Shown here: positions 9,588 through 23,222 of the stretch, in pieces | How the letters are laid out: each line of letters opens with the position of its first letter | How positions within the stretch are numbered: position 1 is the stretch's first letter | Position numbers and translations under genes: made by a program | Notes under the pieces: model-generated | Seen by the model: the letters and a program-made list of their open reading frames with translations, nothing else | Told to the model about the DNA's origin: nothing | Databases searched by the model: none | Assembly (NCBI GenBank): GCA_018806915.1 | Contig: JAGKQI010000038.1 | Location: forward strand, 310,001-374,000 | DNA length: 64,000 nt | Source: Phytophthora colocasiae | Lineage: Eukaryota; Oomycota; Peronosporomycetes; Peronosporales; Peronosporaceae | Reading direction: 5' to 3'

Positions 9588-12500
9588 ATGGCAGTGGAGA
9601 TTCCAATCGAAGGCAACGTATATAGCCCCGAGGGGATCAAGCCTGACAGTGCCAAGACGCTCATGGCGCAAGGCTCACTGGATCTACACGATCACGTCGC
9701 GTCTCACATGACAAATGCTTTTGGAGACCATTTTCCCACGATGGAGTTCCGCTTCAAGAACGTTTCGATCTCAGCGGATGTAGTGGTGAAGGATACTTCC
9801 GATGCCAAAACCACACTCCCGAACGTTGTGATGAAGACCATTCGCGGCCAACTCGCGAGGAGGAGATATTGGGAGAAGCCCTTCATGCATGGAACTCCGG
9901 AGGAAAACCAAGAAGCCTTGAAGGTAGTACGAGCAATGTACCAGCACTATCCTGAAGTTGTGATCCAACAGCTTGGACTGGATACCTGTCAGAACACCAT
10001 TGTCGGGGATGCCATGCATCGAGGTGTCTCTGGTGGTGAACGCAAGCGAGTGACAACTGGAGAGATGGCGTTTGGCAATGCGTACGTGAAGATGATGGAC
10101 GAGATCAGTACAGGACTGGATAGTGCTGCTGCGTTCGATATCCTCACGATGCAGAGGAGTATTGCCAAGAAGTTCCACAATACGGTCGTGATTTCTCTCT
10201 TACAGCCGTCTCCCGAGCTGTTTGCGCTTTTCGATAATGTTATTCTGCTGAATGAAGGTCGTGTCATGTACAACGGGCCTTGTGACGAAGCTCTGGACTA
10301 CTTTGAAGCTCTCGGATTCAAACGCCTTTCACATCGTGACGTTGCGGATTTTCTGATTGATTTTGGAACCAACAAACAGGTTCAACACCAAGTACGTGGT
10401 AATGTCCTCGTACTCCCCAAGAATTTGGGAGGCGTTTGAAACCTCTTCCGCTTATGAACGTCTTCAAGCGGAGTTGAGTGTTCCATATTCAACTGGAGAC
10501 ATGGCGAGGATCATGAAGACTCAACAGGAATTCTACCAGTCCTTTTGGGCTAGTACGATTTTACTGATGAAGCGCCAGATTACAATGATGAGGCGGGAAA
10601 TGTCAGGTCTCGTTGGGCGATTAATGATGAACACTTTGCTGGCGTTACTGTACGGCTGTGTCTTCTACCAAATGGACCCAAGTGACCCGCAATTAGTGAT
10701 GGGCGTCATTTTCGAGTCGGCTCTGTGCTTGTCGATGGCTCTTTCAGCTCAGATCCCAAGCATCATGACGGCCCGTGACGTGTTTTACAAGCAACGAGGC
10801 AACAATTTCTTCCGAACAGCGTCGTACATTCTGTCGTACTCGGCAAGTCGACTTCCCCCGATCATTTGTGAGACGGCGGTTTTCAGTTCTATTGTCTATT
10901 GGATGTGCGGTTTTTGTGAGCTCTGTGGAGAGCTTCATCCTCTTCGTGGTGATCATTTGTTTGGTGAACTTTACGTCCGCGGTTTTCGTTTTCTTCTTGG
11001 CGTCTGTTGCCGGTGAACCCCATTGCTGGCATTGCAATTGAGCTGTTTATCTTGTTCGCTGGCTTTACGAAAGACCAGATTCCGGATTATCTCATCTGGA
11101 TATACTGGATTAAGCCTGTGGGCTGGGGAGTCCGTGCTCTCGCGGTGAATCAGTACACTGAGGCTCGTTTTGACACTTGCATCTACAACGACGTGGACTA
11201 TTGTGCCCGATGCGGTATGAAGATGGGGGAGTACGCACTTTCCTCTTACGAGGTCCCAACCCAGAGATACTGGATCTGGTACGGCATGTTGTACACTGTA
11301 GGCGCCTACTTTGTCTACTTCTCGTTATCTTTTCTCGCACTGGATATCACCGATACGAAAGTCCGGAGAACGTGGTGATTAAAAGCAAGAAGACATCGAC
11401 AGTAAAAGTGTAGCCTTCAAGCTTGGAGAATATACGCTCACACAGACTTCACGAAATAACGAGGCGAAATGACTGTCTCAGTGGACTTGGGCTCGGATAG
11501 ATCCCTCGTGCCAGTCACGGTGGCATTCAGGACTTGTGGTACACAGTTCCAGACCCGGCAGATTCCGACAAAAGCATCAACTTACTCAAGGGTATCAGTG
11601 GATATGCACTTCCTGGAACAATTACCGCACTTATGGGATCTTCTGGTGCGGGTAAAACGACTCTGATGGATGTGATCGCTGGACGAAAGAGTGGTGGTAA
11701 GATTCAAGGCCAAATTCCGGCGACGGACTTGGCTATTAGACGTTCAACCGGGTACTGCGAACAAATGGATATCCACTCGGAGTCGTCCACATTTCGGGAG
11801 GCGTTGACGTTCAGTGCTTTCTTGCGTCAAGGTGCTGATGTTCCTGACAGCTCTCGGTGGATATGTGCTTGGACTTGCTGGACTTGACTCCGATCGCCGA
11901 TCAGATCATCCGAGGCAGCTCAGTGGAGCAGATGAAGCGGCTAACGATCGGCGTGGAACTGGCAGCTCAAACCGAGTGGGCTCTTCCTGGATGAACCTAC
12001 GAGCGGCTCGGATGCCCGATCAGCCAAGTTAATCATGGACGGTGTCCGCAAAGTGGCGAACACGGGACGAACGATCATTTGTACGATCCACTAGCCTTCC
12101 GCCGAGGTGTTCCAGGTGTTCGACAGTATGTTGCTATTGAAACGTGGTGGCGAGACGGTTTACGCTGGTGATTTGGGCACGAACGCACAGGAAATGATCT
12201 CCTACTTCGAATCCATCGATGGTGTGGAGAAATTGAAAACGAACTACAATCCTGCATCGAGGGTTCTGGATGTGGTTGGAGCTGGTGTCGGTAACGGCAA
12301 CGGTGACAAGACCGATTTCGTCGGTATCTTCAAATCCAGTGGAACCTGGGAGAAGCTGCAGTCAAATTTGAATCTGGAGGGTGTATTTCGGCCGTCTCCG
12401 TCGATTCCTTCTCTCGAATATGCTGACAAACGTGCTGCAACGGAGTTGACTCAGATGAAAGTTCTCCTTGAGCGCTTCTCCAACCTGTACTGGCGCACGG

Positions 12501-13313
12501 CGTCTTTTAACCTGACGCGATTCGGTGTCTCCTTCGTCTTGGGACTGCTAGGCGGCATCACCTACCTCGACACTGACTACAACACGAACGCGGGTATCAA
12601 CTTCGGAATGGGGATGGTGTTCTCTGTGATGGGATTCGCCGGATTCACATGCTTCACCGGTATGGTGTCCGTCGCAGCCGCAGAACGAGCTGCTTTCTAT
12701 CGCGAACGAGCATCTCAAACGTCAATGCATTCTGGTACTTCTGTGCTTCCAGTGTCATCGAGATCCCGTACGCTATGGCAGCTGTCATGCTGTGTATGGT
12801 AGTATTCTACCCCGTTGTTGGCTTTACTGGAGTGGTGCTTTCTTCACGTTCTATCTCATCCTTGTACTGTGCGTGCTGTTTCAGTCGTATTTGGCTGAGT
12901 TGATGGTTTTCTTGTCTCCGAACATGGAAGTGGCTGAGATTCTGGGAATGGTGGTAAACCTCATCACGTTCTTGTTCTCGGGCTTTAGTCCTCCGGCTGA
13001 ATCGATTCCTCAGGGCGTGAAATGGGTTTACCATCTCAATCCACTGACGTACACACTGTCTGCTCTCGCGACGGTTGTGTTTGGCGATTGCTCGGGCGAT
13101 GGGGATATCGGATGCAGCCAAGTTATTGGAGCACCACCTTTGCTTCCGGATGACATCACCGTGAAGGAATTCTTGGAGATCAGCTTCGGAATGTACCACG
13201 ACGATATCTGGAGGAACTGCGGGATCATGGTAGCTTTTGTGCTTTTCGTCCGCATTTTGACCATCCTGGCGATGAGGTTTGTCAACTTTCAGGAACAAGT
13301 AAGATGTCCATAA
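9588..13313 (+). pseudogene. U2 PDR-type (ABCG) transporter pseudogene
   Basis: First copy with its own 5' end: ATG at 9588 (MAVEIPIEGN), preceded by an Inr-like leader. The N-terminal region runs to VVMKTIRG and then jumps straight to RYWEK, so about 100 residues of NBD1 holding Walker A and the Q-loop are missing; the seam is near 9844-9868. The first NBD would not bind ATP normally. The remaining lesions match U1: the frame break after QEFG (near 10426, plus a private missing C just before it), the extra T near 10913, the break at 11014 and the TAG at 12092-12094 in NBD2. A private base loss lies near 11529. The C-terminus ends in a shifted frame at 13313. Neighbours are the U1 nuclease gene upstream and the convergent minus-strand gene downstream. 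Confidence 0.9.
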
Positions 13314-13473
13314 CGTCTCAAATAAAACTAGTAAAGTGTTGAAAAGATTCCTATGGACCGTTAGTAAATGATAAGGACTGGCTATAGAGTTTTGACATGA
13401 CCACAGAGCTAGCTATACGTGGGATAAATGCAGAAGTCGCTTATGAACCGAACAGGCCTCGCTTTCTTCACTT

Positions 13474-16019
13474 TTAAGCGAAATGCAGCGTGTTCGACGC
13501 TCTTACCCTTGCGACATCCTTCAGCAGCACGGACGAGAGATAGTTGCGCTCGTCGTACTCGCTGCGATCCTTCAGGTCGTTTTCAACTTGTGCCTGACCG
13601 TCCCACCACGCAGTGTTGGCGATCTCACGCAGCTTCCCCACTAACCCCTTGGTCAAAAACGGCCAGCGCTGGTGCACTTCATTTTTTCCTTCATCAGAGT
13701 TCGGCGCCAATACCCCACGGACGCATAGCGAGCCGTCAAACCCTTGCTTGACCTTGTTACGGCTCATCAACTTCTCCGTCACAATCGATTGGGCAGGCGC
13801 TGTCGTCTCGTTCGACACTTCGAACAAACTCAAGTATAATCGAATCACCTCATGGTTGCTGGTCGTATGAAGGCTGTTGGGTTTGCCTGTCTTCTCAAAA
13901 ACGTACGACGATGATAACTCTCGAAGCGCTGAATCAGGGAACTTGTCGTACCCACCCACCTGGCTGTTAACCCGAACCAAAATGAACGAAACACTTCCCT
14001 CCGGACGAACGTCACAGTCTTTCGGGTGGAAAATCGGGATGATCAGATCCACTCCGAGTTGTCCACGAGGCAAGACACCAGCGGCTCGACGGTCTAGCAG
14101 CTTCCACAGAACTCCTGTCGTCGGCTCTGTTTTCAGATCCACGAAATGGCTGGAAACAAACTTTCCAACCGTCCCAGCTCTCCACCCACTTCCTGTACGC
14201 GTCCATCTTTTCCTCGTTAATGACCTCGGAGTCGCCCTCACGAATCTGCGGGTTGTCGCCCACGAGTTTCTCCACAAACCTCGTGACGTCGCAAAATCGC
14301 CCTGAGAAGGTAAACTCCCATGTTTTGGACGAGGCCTTTGCCACCGCGTCCATTGCCAACAAGAGGAAGATTCGCGACACGGGTTCGCCAATGTTGCTAG
14401 TGTCAATCTCCCCATTGAGCAGCATCGTCCGGAACTGAGGGAGGATGTATCGTTCCAACGCGGATGGCCTCTTGAGATTGAGATCCTCCAACTCATACCA
14501 CATGTACGACGCGCCAAACGTCAGGATCGGCTCGGACACGTAGCCGCTGATGTAAGCATCGTTCTTGTATGTCACGTAGTGCAGGACACTCATCAAGTTA
14601 GCAACCAAGAGCGGCGCCTTCCGGTTGAACGAGAGTTTGGACGTAGGCCAAGACGGCAGAACAGTGAGGCCACGCCGTGGAGAGTCAACTCCGTGTAGCT
14701 AGATGGAAAGTCCGGTGGGAGGCCGATCAGCAATTTCCTTGCAGCAAACCAGACCATATCTGTCATTCTGCTGAACAAATAGTGTTCTGACTTATCCATA
14801 CTACGCCACAAGGGCCGCCCCATTGACACCAGAGCTGTCCACACGTCGTCCTCATCGGTAGTCAACACTCTGCTCTTGCTCGTCTTTTGATCATCCCCCA
14901 ATTTCTTCACCATGATGTCCATCGTCTCTGTCAAGACGAACGATGGGAACAGCACCGTTTTAGGATTATAATCCATTAGAGAAGGCAAATTCTCGGTATC
15001 TGCCACCGCGGACTCATGCACAAGAGGGTTCGTATCCACTAAAACTCCGAAAATGAGTCCGTTTGCTTTTCGTACTGTAGAACTCCTATTCACCGTTATC
15101 AAAGCTTGTCGTAGATACTGCAACGCGGTTTTACCCTGTTACCTTTGATCTTCAGCAGAGACCGAGCCTCGTCAACAGCTACAACCAGCACCGGAGTAAC
15201 GGAGAGTTTCTTGCGTTTCTCCACTGGCTGGTTAGAAGTACTTGAGCAAAGCTGGACTTTATCCAGTTCGCGCACCATATCAGCATCAATGTTGTAATTC
15301 TCCTCCACTTCAAACAACTTCAGCCACTTTTCTCTAACGTCGAAATTCTCCATAGAGTACGTAAACGCTTTTTCCAGTGAAGTAACGATCTTGTCCACGC
15401 TACAATAATAATACTCTGAAAGAAGCCATTTACGCAGTTGAGGTGTCGCGCATGGGTACCCACTCGATCCTTCGATGGTGCGTGCGCAGATGTACAACAC
15501 TTTCACGTCAAACCGTGTGCCATTGTGGTCAATAGGGCCATCTTTCTCCGCCAGACGCTTCACGATTCGGCTCTTGCCGAAGCCGGAACTCTGAGTGATG
15601 GTCACGTATGGCGCCGTGTACTTGTCGCGGAGTGTATCATTGATATAAGCGTGGCAGCAGGCAACAAGGTGCTTCTGGAAGCTGACGTCAGCATCGCCTT
15701 CATAAGGTATATCGAACGCTGCGGGTACAATTCCGCGGGGCTTGGAACTGGCCACGCGGACTGGCGGTTCGCTGTGGATGACGCGTAGTTCGGTGATGGC
15801 GGCATCTGTAGCTGCTTTGACATCGGATCTCGAGAGACGATTTTCTATAGCTTCATCAAAATAGGCGCTGCGCACCGCTTGACGAATGCTTTCCTCCACC
15901 TTGTCATCGACCTGCTCGCCCTGAAGTTGAAGTTGCAGCTCACGCTCATGAACTCCCTTATCTTTTAAGGCATTGAAGGCAGCAGCCGACAGCCTCTGGA
16001 TGTGAGCAGGAGCTTCCAT
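13474..16019 (-). pseudogene. U2 minus-strand NTPase with degenerate nuclease domain
   Basis: Same architecture as the U1 copy, with about 847 codons if the shifts are ignored. Three private indels break it: a missing C near 15135, two extra bases near 14632 and an extra G near 14152. The catalytic-lysine position (13966-13968) again reads Asn; the Asp that precedes it by 27 residues is kept. Its N-terminal variable block is the FDEAIENRLSRSDVKA type, whereas the U1 minus copy has the LPDAVENRLLMADFEA type. That block matches the U5 genes rather than its own plus-strand partner. Confidence 0.82.
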
Positions 16020-16270
16020 GTCGTTATGATCGTTGGTACTGTTGTTGTTTTGGCTTCATCCCATCAGCCAATCAGTTTTGACCTAGCGTCATCTTTCGTC
16101 TCGATGAAAGAAAGGCCCAGTCATCGTTCTGAGAGCGGAGAGATGGCAACTCGCCATTGACAAGAAGGCTAGAGTGAAGGTCGACGTTGTTATGTGCAGG
16201 TTGTACTCACTTTCTCTCCTCACTTTTCACCTTTCATCGCTGCGCATCAAGCTCCAAACCATCCGTCGAC
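16020..16270. promoter_or_regulatory. Divergent promoter region of the U2 gene pair
   Basis: Virtually identical to the U1 region, including the CCAAT box and the pyrimidine-rich CTCACTTTT motifs. It separates the ATG at 16019 (minus) from the ATG at 16271 (plus). Confidence 0.5.
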
Positions 16271-19035
16271 ATGGATGAAATTGAGATGGGATACGAGGAG
16301 AAGGTTCCTGCTACGCTTGGACAGCGGCTGTCGGCTGCTGCCTTCAATGTCTTAAAAGATAAGGGAGTTCATGAGCGTGAGCTGCAACTTCAACTTCAGG
16401 GCGAGCAGGTCGATGACAAGGTGGAGGAAAGCATTCGTCAAGAGGTGCGCAGTGCCTATTTACCTGACGCTGTAGAAAATCGTCTCTTGATGGCCGATTT
16501 CGAAGCAGCTACAGATGCCGCCATCACCGAACTACGCGTCATCCAGAGCGAACCGCCCCTCAAGGCGGCCAAAGCCAATCCGGAGGCCGTCAAGTTGGCA
16601 ACCGCAGCGTTCAAAAATGACTACAAAGGTGGTGCAGACATCAGCTTCCAGAATTACCTCGCAGCCTGTTGCCACGCTTATTCCAATAACAAAAGCTTGT
16701 ACACGGCGCCGTACGCAACCATCACTCAGAGCTCTGGCTTTGGCAAGAGTCGAATCCTAAGACGCCTTGCCGAGACACCTACTATTGAGCACGGTGGCGT
16801 CAGAAGTACGACGTCAAGGTGTTGTATATCTGCGCACGCGACATCGAACAGTCGAGTGGGTACCCCCGCGCCACACCGGTTCTGCGCGAATGGCTTTTTC
16901 CTGAAAAAAATTGCAGTCAGACACAGATTGCCACTGCTTTAAAGAAAGCATACACGTACTCGATCAGGAACCCGAATGCAAGGGAAAAATGGAAGGGGCT
17001 CTTTGAACTGGAGGAGAACAGCACTATTGATGCTGACGTGAAGGTTGAATTGGATAATGTCAACCTTCCGAATATGCTTGGTCAGCAAGATACGCCCGGT
17101 CAACAAGATAGTTTCGGTCAACCAGATAAGCCCGGTCAACCAGATACGAAACAGGAATCAACAAAGAAACGCAAAATGAATGCTACTCCGCCCAGTCAAC
17201 CACCAACGAAACTCTTGAAAACCGCAACTACGCATAGTATTCCAAGTGATGTCCCGGTGCTTGTTGTGGCTATTGACGAGGCGCGGACTCTACTTAAGAT
17301 CAAGGGTGACAAAGACGCCAACGCGTTCACACTTTTTCGGCGAGCTTTGAGAGAGGTGAACACAATTATGCTGAAAAACGTCAAGGGGGTCGTTTTTGCT
17401 GTTCTAGTGGACACTAACTCCCGAGTGCATGAGTTCGTGCCAGCACTGTCATCGGATCCATCGTCACGAGTTGTCGGTGGAAGTACGTCGCTGTTCCCAC
17501 CGTTCGTCTTGACAGAGACTATGGACGTCTTGGTGAATAACAGGCCCACAGCTAAGGAGAAAGTGTTGAGAGCTGGCGCAGGAGGTGATGAAAAGGTCGT
17601 GTGGACGGATCTAGTATCGATGGGCCGGCCTTTGTGGAACAGTATGGATGATGACACCGTCGGAAATCTGGGATTCGATGTCACTGAACCCCAGATTTCT
17701 AATAGAAGGAGCGAGCTGACCAGATTCGCTGCAAGCAAGCTGCTTATTGGCCTTCCAATGGACGATTCGGCGAGCTACACAGACACGACACTGCACGGCG
17801 TGGCGTCACTGTTCTGCCGCGTTGGGTTACGTCCATATGCGACCAACCCAGTCGCCGCGCACTTGGTCGCCGACTTCATGAGTGTTCTACACTATGTGAC
17901 GTACAAGAACGACGGCCAGATCAGCGGCTACGTGTCCGAGCCGATCCTGACGTTTGGCGCATCACGCGTATGGTATCAATTGGAGAAGAATACGAAGCCG
18001 TCAGCGTTGGAGTCCCACATTCTCCCCCAGTTCGAGACCATGATGCTCAACGGTATGATCGACACTGGCAACATTGGTGAACTCGTGGCACGCATCTTTC
18101 TCTTGCTGGCAATGGACGCAGTGGCGATTGGTGGAGCTGTCAAGCAAGAGTTCGTCTTCTCGGGTGAGTTTTGCGACGTCACTGCGTTTGTGCAAAAGCT
18201 CTTGGGCGACAATCCGAAGCTTAAGGAGGATAAATCCAACGTCGTTGCCAAAAATACGATCGAATTGTGCAATATCTGGAAAGAGGGCTGGGAAGGTTGG
18301 AAAATCGGCTTTAGTCATTTCGTGGAGCTGAGTACGGAACCGACGGAGACCATTTTGTGGAAGCTTCTAGACCGTCGCGCTGCGGGTACTTTGCCTCGCG
18401 GACAAACAGGAGCGGATCTGATTATTCCAATTTTTCTCCCAGGAGAGTCTTCTGAGGACTGCGAGTTTCCAGATGGAAGACTCTCATTCATCTTGATTCA
18501 AGTCAAGAATCGAGTGGGGAAGGACGACAAGTTTCCGAAATCGGCACTGGGTAACCTAGAACCTTCGAAGGTTCTCCACAAGTCAAACCTACTTTCTCAA
18601 AAACCGACGCAGAAAATGATTCGGTTGTATCTGAGTCTGCGGGAAGTGCCGAACGAGACGGCAACGCCTGCCCAATCTATTGTAATGCCCGCCGGAGTGA
18701 CACTTAGGAGCCAGGATGGTGTAGACCCAACATTTGACGGGGCACTGTGCGTCCGCGGAATGTTTGCGCCGAGCACCGATGAAGAAGACTATGAACGGAC
18801 CCAGCGATGGCCATTTTTGTCAAAGGGGTTGATTCAAATTCTGCGCAAGCTCGTCAATGCTGCGTGGTGGGATGGCCAGATACAAGTCCAAAACGACCTG
18901 AAGCAGCGCTCCGACGAAGATTTCCAGAATCGCCTTTCATCCGTGCTACCGCAAGAAGTTGCGGTGGGAAGGGCAAATCACACGCTAAACTACTTAGCCG
19001 ACGAAGATGACGATGAACTTCGAGCTTTTGAATGA
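16271..19035 (+). CDS. U2 plus-strand P-loop NTPase-PD-(D/E)XK nuclease, CRN-related (best copy)
   Basis: Most complete nuclease gene in the window, about 920 residues. A single 2-bp insertion near 16803 separates the first 178 residues from an otherwise open 738-codon frame (16819-19035). Order: N-terminal helical region with ELQLQLQGEQ; Walker A (SSGFGKSR, about residues 154-161); a short GQQD/GQPD repeat tract (about 270-292); a basic KKRK cluster (about 298-301, candidate nuclear signal); Walker B (VVAIDEAR, D335 E336); GRPLW (about 451-455); and a C-terminal nuclease core with D715 in ADLIIPIF and Q743-V-K745. This matches the NTPase-REase architecture described for Crinkler-type effectors and related selfish nucleases. 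No secretion signal or CRN translocation header is seen, so secretion is not supported. Predicted role is NTP-dependent DNA cleavage, possibly in a nucleus; the substrate is unknown. Confidence 0.82.
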
Positions 19036-19343
19036 CCAGTGACCAGTGCATTTTGAAGTACATGTCGTATAGTTCTTGCACGTTGAATAATCTGAATGGA
19101 AAAAATCTTTGTTAAACACTTTTAATTGTCAGGGGGGGCTAATGGCATCACGATTGGAGGCCTGAACTACGCTTGACACCACCAGTTGAGGCTCAACATC
19201 CTCCTCGAAGGTCGCTGCAACGCTCGGTCTCCGTGTCACAGGGACGCCATACGCTGGTGTTGTTGGTACATATCATGGGGTGGCTTCTACCCTGAAGCAT
19301 TTATCATTTCTCCACTCGAAGTCTCTCAACCAAACCTCCCGTC
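19036..19343 (+). promoter_or_regulatory. Spacer and leader upstream of U3 transporter
   Basis: Second copy of the L-type spacer, matching 9271-9587 except for a shorter G run (7 G). It contains the Inr-like motif at 19304-19317. This is the last full-length spacer; to the right the M/S deletion has removed all but the final 45 bp or so. No gene is seen. Confidence 0.6.
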
Positions 19344-22300
19344 ATGGCAGTGGAGATTCCAATCAGAAGGCAACGTATATAGCCCCGAGGGGATCAAGCC
19401 TGACAGTGCCAAGACGCTCATGGCGCAAGGCTCACTGGATCTACACGATCACGTCGCGTCTCACATGACAAATGCTTTTGGAGACCATTTTCCCACGATG
19501 GAGTTCCGCTTCAAGAACGTTTCGATCTCAGCGGATGTAGTGGTGAAGGATACTTCCGATGCCAAAACCACACTCCCGAACGTTGTGATGAAGACCATTC
19601 GCGGCCAACTCGCGAGGAGGAGATATTGGGAGAAGCCCTTCATGCATGGAACTCCGGAGGAAAACCAAGAAGCCTTGAAGGTAGTACGAGCAATGTACCA
19701 GCACTATCCTGAAGTTGTGATCCAACAGCTTGGACTGGATACCTGTCAGAACACCATTGTCGGGGATGCCATGCATCGAGGTGTCTCTGGTGGTGAACGC
19801 AAGCGAGTGACAACTGGAGAGATGGCGTTTGGCAATGCGTACGTGAAGATGATGGACGAGATCAGTACAGGACTGGATAGTGCTGCTGCGTTCGATATCC
19901 TCACGATGCAGAGGAGTATTGCCAAGAAGTTCCACAATACGGTCGTGATTTCTCTCTTACAGCCGTCTCCCGAGCTGTTTGCGCTTTTCGATAATGTTAT
20001 TCTGCTGAATGAAGGTCGTGTCATGTACAACGGGCCTTGTGACGAAGCTCTGGACTACTTTGAAGCTCTCGGATTCAAACGCCTTTCACATCGTGACGTT
20101 GCGGATTTTCTGATTGATTTTGGAACCAACAAACAGGTTCAACACCAAGTACGTGGTAATGTCCCTCGTACTCCCCAAGAATTTGGGAGGCGTTTGAAAC
20201 CTCTTCCGCTTATGAACGTCTTCAAGCGGAGTTGAGTGTTCCATATTCAACTGGAGACATGGCGAGGATCATGAAGACTCAACAGGAATTCTACCAGTCC
20301 TTTTGGGCTAGTACGATTTTACTGATGAAGCGCCAGATTACAATGATGAGGCGGGAAATGTCAGGTCTCGTTGGGCGATTAATGATGAACACTTTGCTGG
20401 CGTTACTGTACGGCTGTGTCTTCTACCAAATGGACCCAAGTGACCCGCAATTAGTGATGGGCGTCATTTTCGAGTCGGCTCTGTGCTTGTCGATGGCTCT
20501 TTCAGCTCAGATCCCAAGCATCATGACGGCCCGTGACGTGTTTTACAAGCAACGAGGCAACAATTTCTTCCGAACAGCGTCGTACATTCTGTCGTACTCG
20601 GCAAGTCGACTTCCCCCGATCATTTTTGAGACGGCGGTTTTCAGTTCTATTGTCTATTGGATGTGCGGTTTTTGTGAGCTCTGTGGAGAGCTTCATCCTC
20701 TTCGTGGTGATCATTTGTTTGGTGAACTTTACGTCCGCGGTTTTCGTTTTCTTCTTGGCGTCTGTTGCCGGTGAACCCCATTGCTGGCATTGCAATTGAG
20801 CTGTTTATCTTGTTCGCTGGCTTTACGAAAGACCAGATTCCGGATTATCTCATCTGGATATACTGGATTAAGCCTGTGGGCTGGGGAGTCCGTGCTCTCG
20901 CGGTGAATCAGTACACTGAGGCTCGTTTTGACACTTGCATCTACAACGACGTGGACTATTGTGCCCGATGCGGTATGAAGATGGGGGAGTACGCACTTTC
21001 CTCTTACGAGGTCCCAACCCAGAGATACTGGATCTGGTACGGCATGTTGTACACTGTAGGCGCCTACTTTGTCTACTTCTCGTTATCTTTTCTCGCACTG
21101 GATATCACCGATATGAAAGTCCGGAGAACGTGGTGATTAAAAAGCAAGAAGACATCGACAGTAAAAGTGTAGCCTTCAAGCTTGGAGAATATACGCTCAC
21201 ACAGACTTCACGAAATAACGAGGCGAAATGACTGTCTCAGTGGACTTGGGCTCGGATAGATCCCTCGTGCCAGTCACGGTGGCATTCAAGGACTTGTGGT
21301 ACACAGTTCCAGACCCGGCAGATTCCGACAAAAGCATCAACTTACTCAAGGGTATCAGTGGATATGCACTTCCTGGAACAATTACCGCACTTATGGGATC
21401 TTCTGGTGCGGGTAAAACGACTCTGATGGATGTGATCGCTGGACGAAAGAGTGGTGGTAAGATTCAAGGCCAAATTCCGGCGACGGACTTGGCTATTAGA
21501 CGTTCAACCGGGTACTGCGAACAAATGGATATCCACTCGGAGTCGTCCACATTTCGGGAGGCGTTGACGTTCAGTGCTTTCTTGCGTCAAGGTGCTGATG
21601 TTCCTGACAGCTCTCGGTGGATATGTGCTTGGACTTGCTGGACTTGACTCCGATCGCCGATCAGATCATCCGAGGCAGCTCAGTGGAGCAGATGAAGCGG
21701 CTAACGATCGGCGTGGAACTGGCAGCTCAAACCGAGTGGGCTCTTCCTGGATGAACCTACGAGCGGCTCGGATGCCCGATCAGCCAAGTTAATCATGGAC
21801 GGTGTCCGCAAAGTGGCGAACACGGGACGAACGATCATTTGTACGATCCACTAGCCTTCCGCCGAGGTGTTCCAGGTGTTCGACAGTATGTTGCTATTGA
21901 AACGTGGTGGCGAGACGGTTTACGCTGGTGATTTGGGCACGAACGCACAGGAAATGATCTCCTACTTCGAATCCATCGATGGTGTGGAGAAATTGAAAAC
22001 GAACTACAATCCTGCATCGAGGGTTCTGGATGTGGTTGGAGCTGGTGTCGGTAACGGCAACGGTGACAAGACCGATTTCGTCGGTATCTTCAAATCCAGT
22101 GGAACCTGGGAGAAGCTGCAGTCAAATTTGAATCTGGAGGGTGTATTTCGGCCGTCTCCGTCGATTCCTTCTCTCGAATATGCTGACAAACGTGCTGCAA
22201 CGGAGTTGACTCAGATGAAAGTTCTCCTTGAGCGCTTCTCCAACCTGTACTGGCGCACGGCGTCTTTAACCTGACGCGATTCGGTGTCTCCTTCGTCTTG

Positions 22301-23051
22301 GGACTGCTAGGCGGCATCACCTACCTCGACACTGACTACAACACGAACGCGGGTATCAACTTCGGAATGGGGATGGTGTTCTCTGTGATGGGATTCGCCG
22401 GATTCACATGCTTCACCGGTATGGTGTCCGTCGCAGCCGCAGAACGAGCTGCTTTCTATCGCGAACGAGCATCTCAAACGTCAATGCATTCTGGTACTTC
22501 TGTGCTTCCAGTGTCATCGAGATCCCGTACGCTATGGCAGCTGTCATGCTGTGTATGGTAGTATTCTACCCCGTTGTTGGCTTTACTGGAGTGGTGCTTT
22601 CTTCACGTTCTATCTCATCCTTGTACTGTGCGTGCTGTTTCAGTCGTATTTGGCTGAGTTGATGGTTTTCTTGTCTCCGAACATGGAAGTGGCTGAGATT
22701 CTGGGAATGGTGGTAAACCTCATCACGTTCTTGTTCTCGGGCTTTAGTCCTCCGGCTGAATCGATTCCTCAGGGCGTGAAATGGATTTACCATCTCAATC
22801 CACTGACGTACACACTGTCTGCTCTCGCGACGGTTGTGTTTGGCGATTGCTCGGGCGATGGGGATATCGGATGCAGCCAAGTTATTGGAGCACCACCTTT
22901 GCTTCCGGATGACATCACCGTGAAGGAATTCTTGGAGATCAGCTTCGGAATGTACCACGACGATATCTGGAGGAACTGCGGGATCATGGTAGCTTTTGTG
23001 CTTTTCGTCCGCATTTTGACCATCCTGGCGATGAGGTTTGTCAACAAGTAA
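19344..23051 (+). pseudogene. U3 PDR-type (ABCG) transporter pseudogene
   Basis: Carries the shared lesions of the array (NBD1 Walker A deletion, break after QEFG near 20190, TAG at 21852-21854). Private changes are an inserted A near 19366, which shifts the frame a few codons after the ATG, and a lost T near 22267 at the start of TMD2. It keeps a clean C-terminal frame ending FVNK with a stop at 23049-23051, after losing a few codons that other units have. It has ATTTACC where U1, U2 and U8 have GTTTACC (I/V change), a marker shared with U5. Confidence 0.9.
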
Positions 23052-23222
23052 GATGTCCATAACGTCTCAAATAAAACTAGTAAAGTGTTGAAAAGATTCC
23101 TATGGACCGTTAGTAAATGATAAGGACTGGCTATAGAGTTTTGACATGACCACAGAGCTAGCTATACGTGGGATAAATGCAGAAGTCGCTTATGAACCGA
23201 ACAGGCCTCGCTTTCTTCACTT

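Noticed and set aside
16271..19035. Classical secreted CRN effector
   Set aside because: No signal peptide and no LxLFLAK/HVLVxxP header; only the C-terminal-type NTPase-nuclease architecture supports a CRN relationship.
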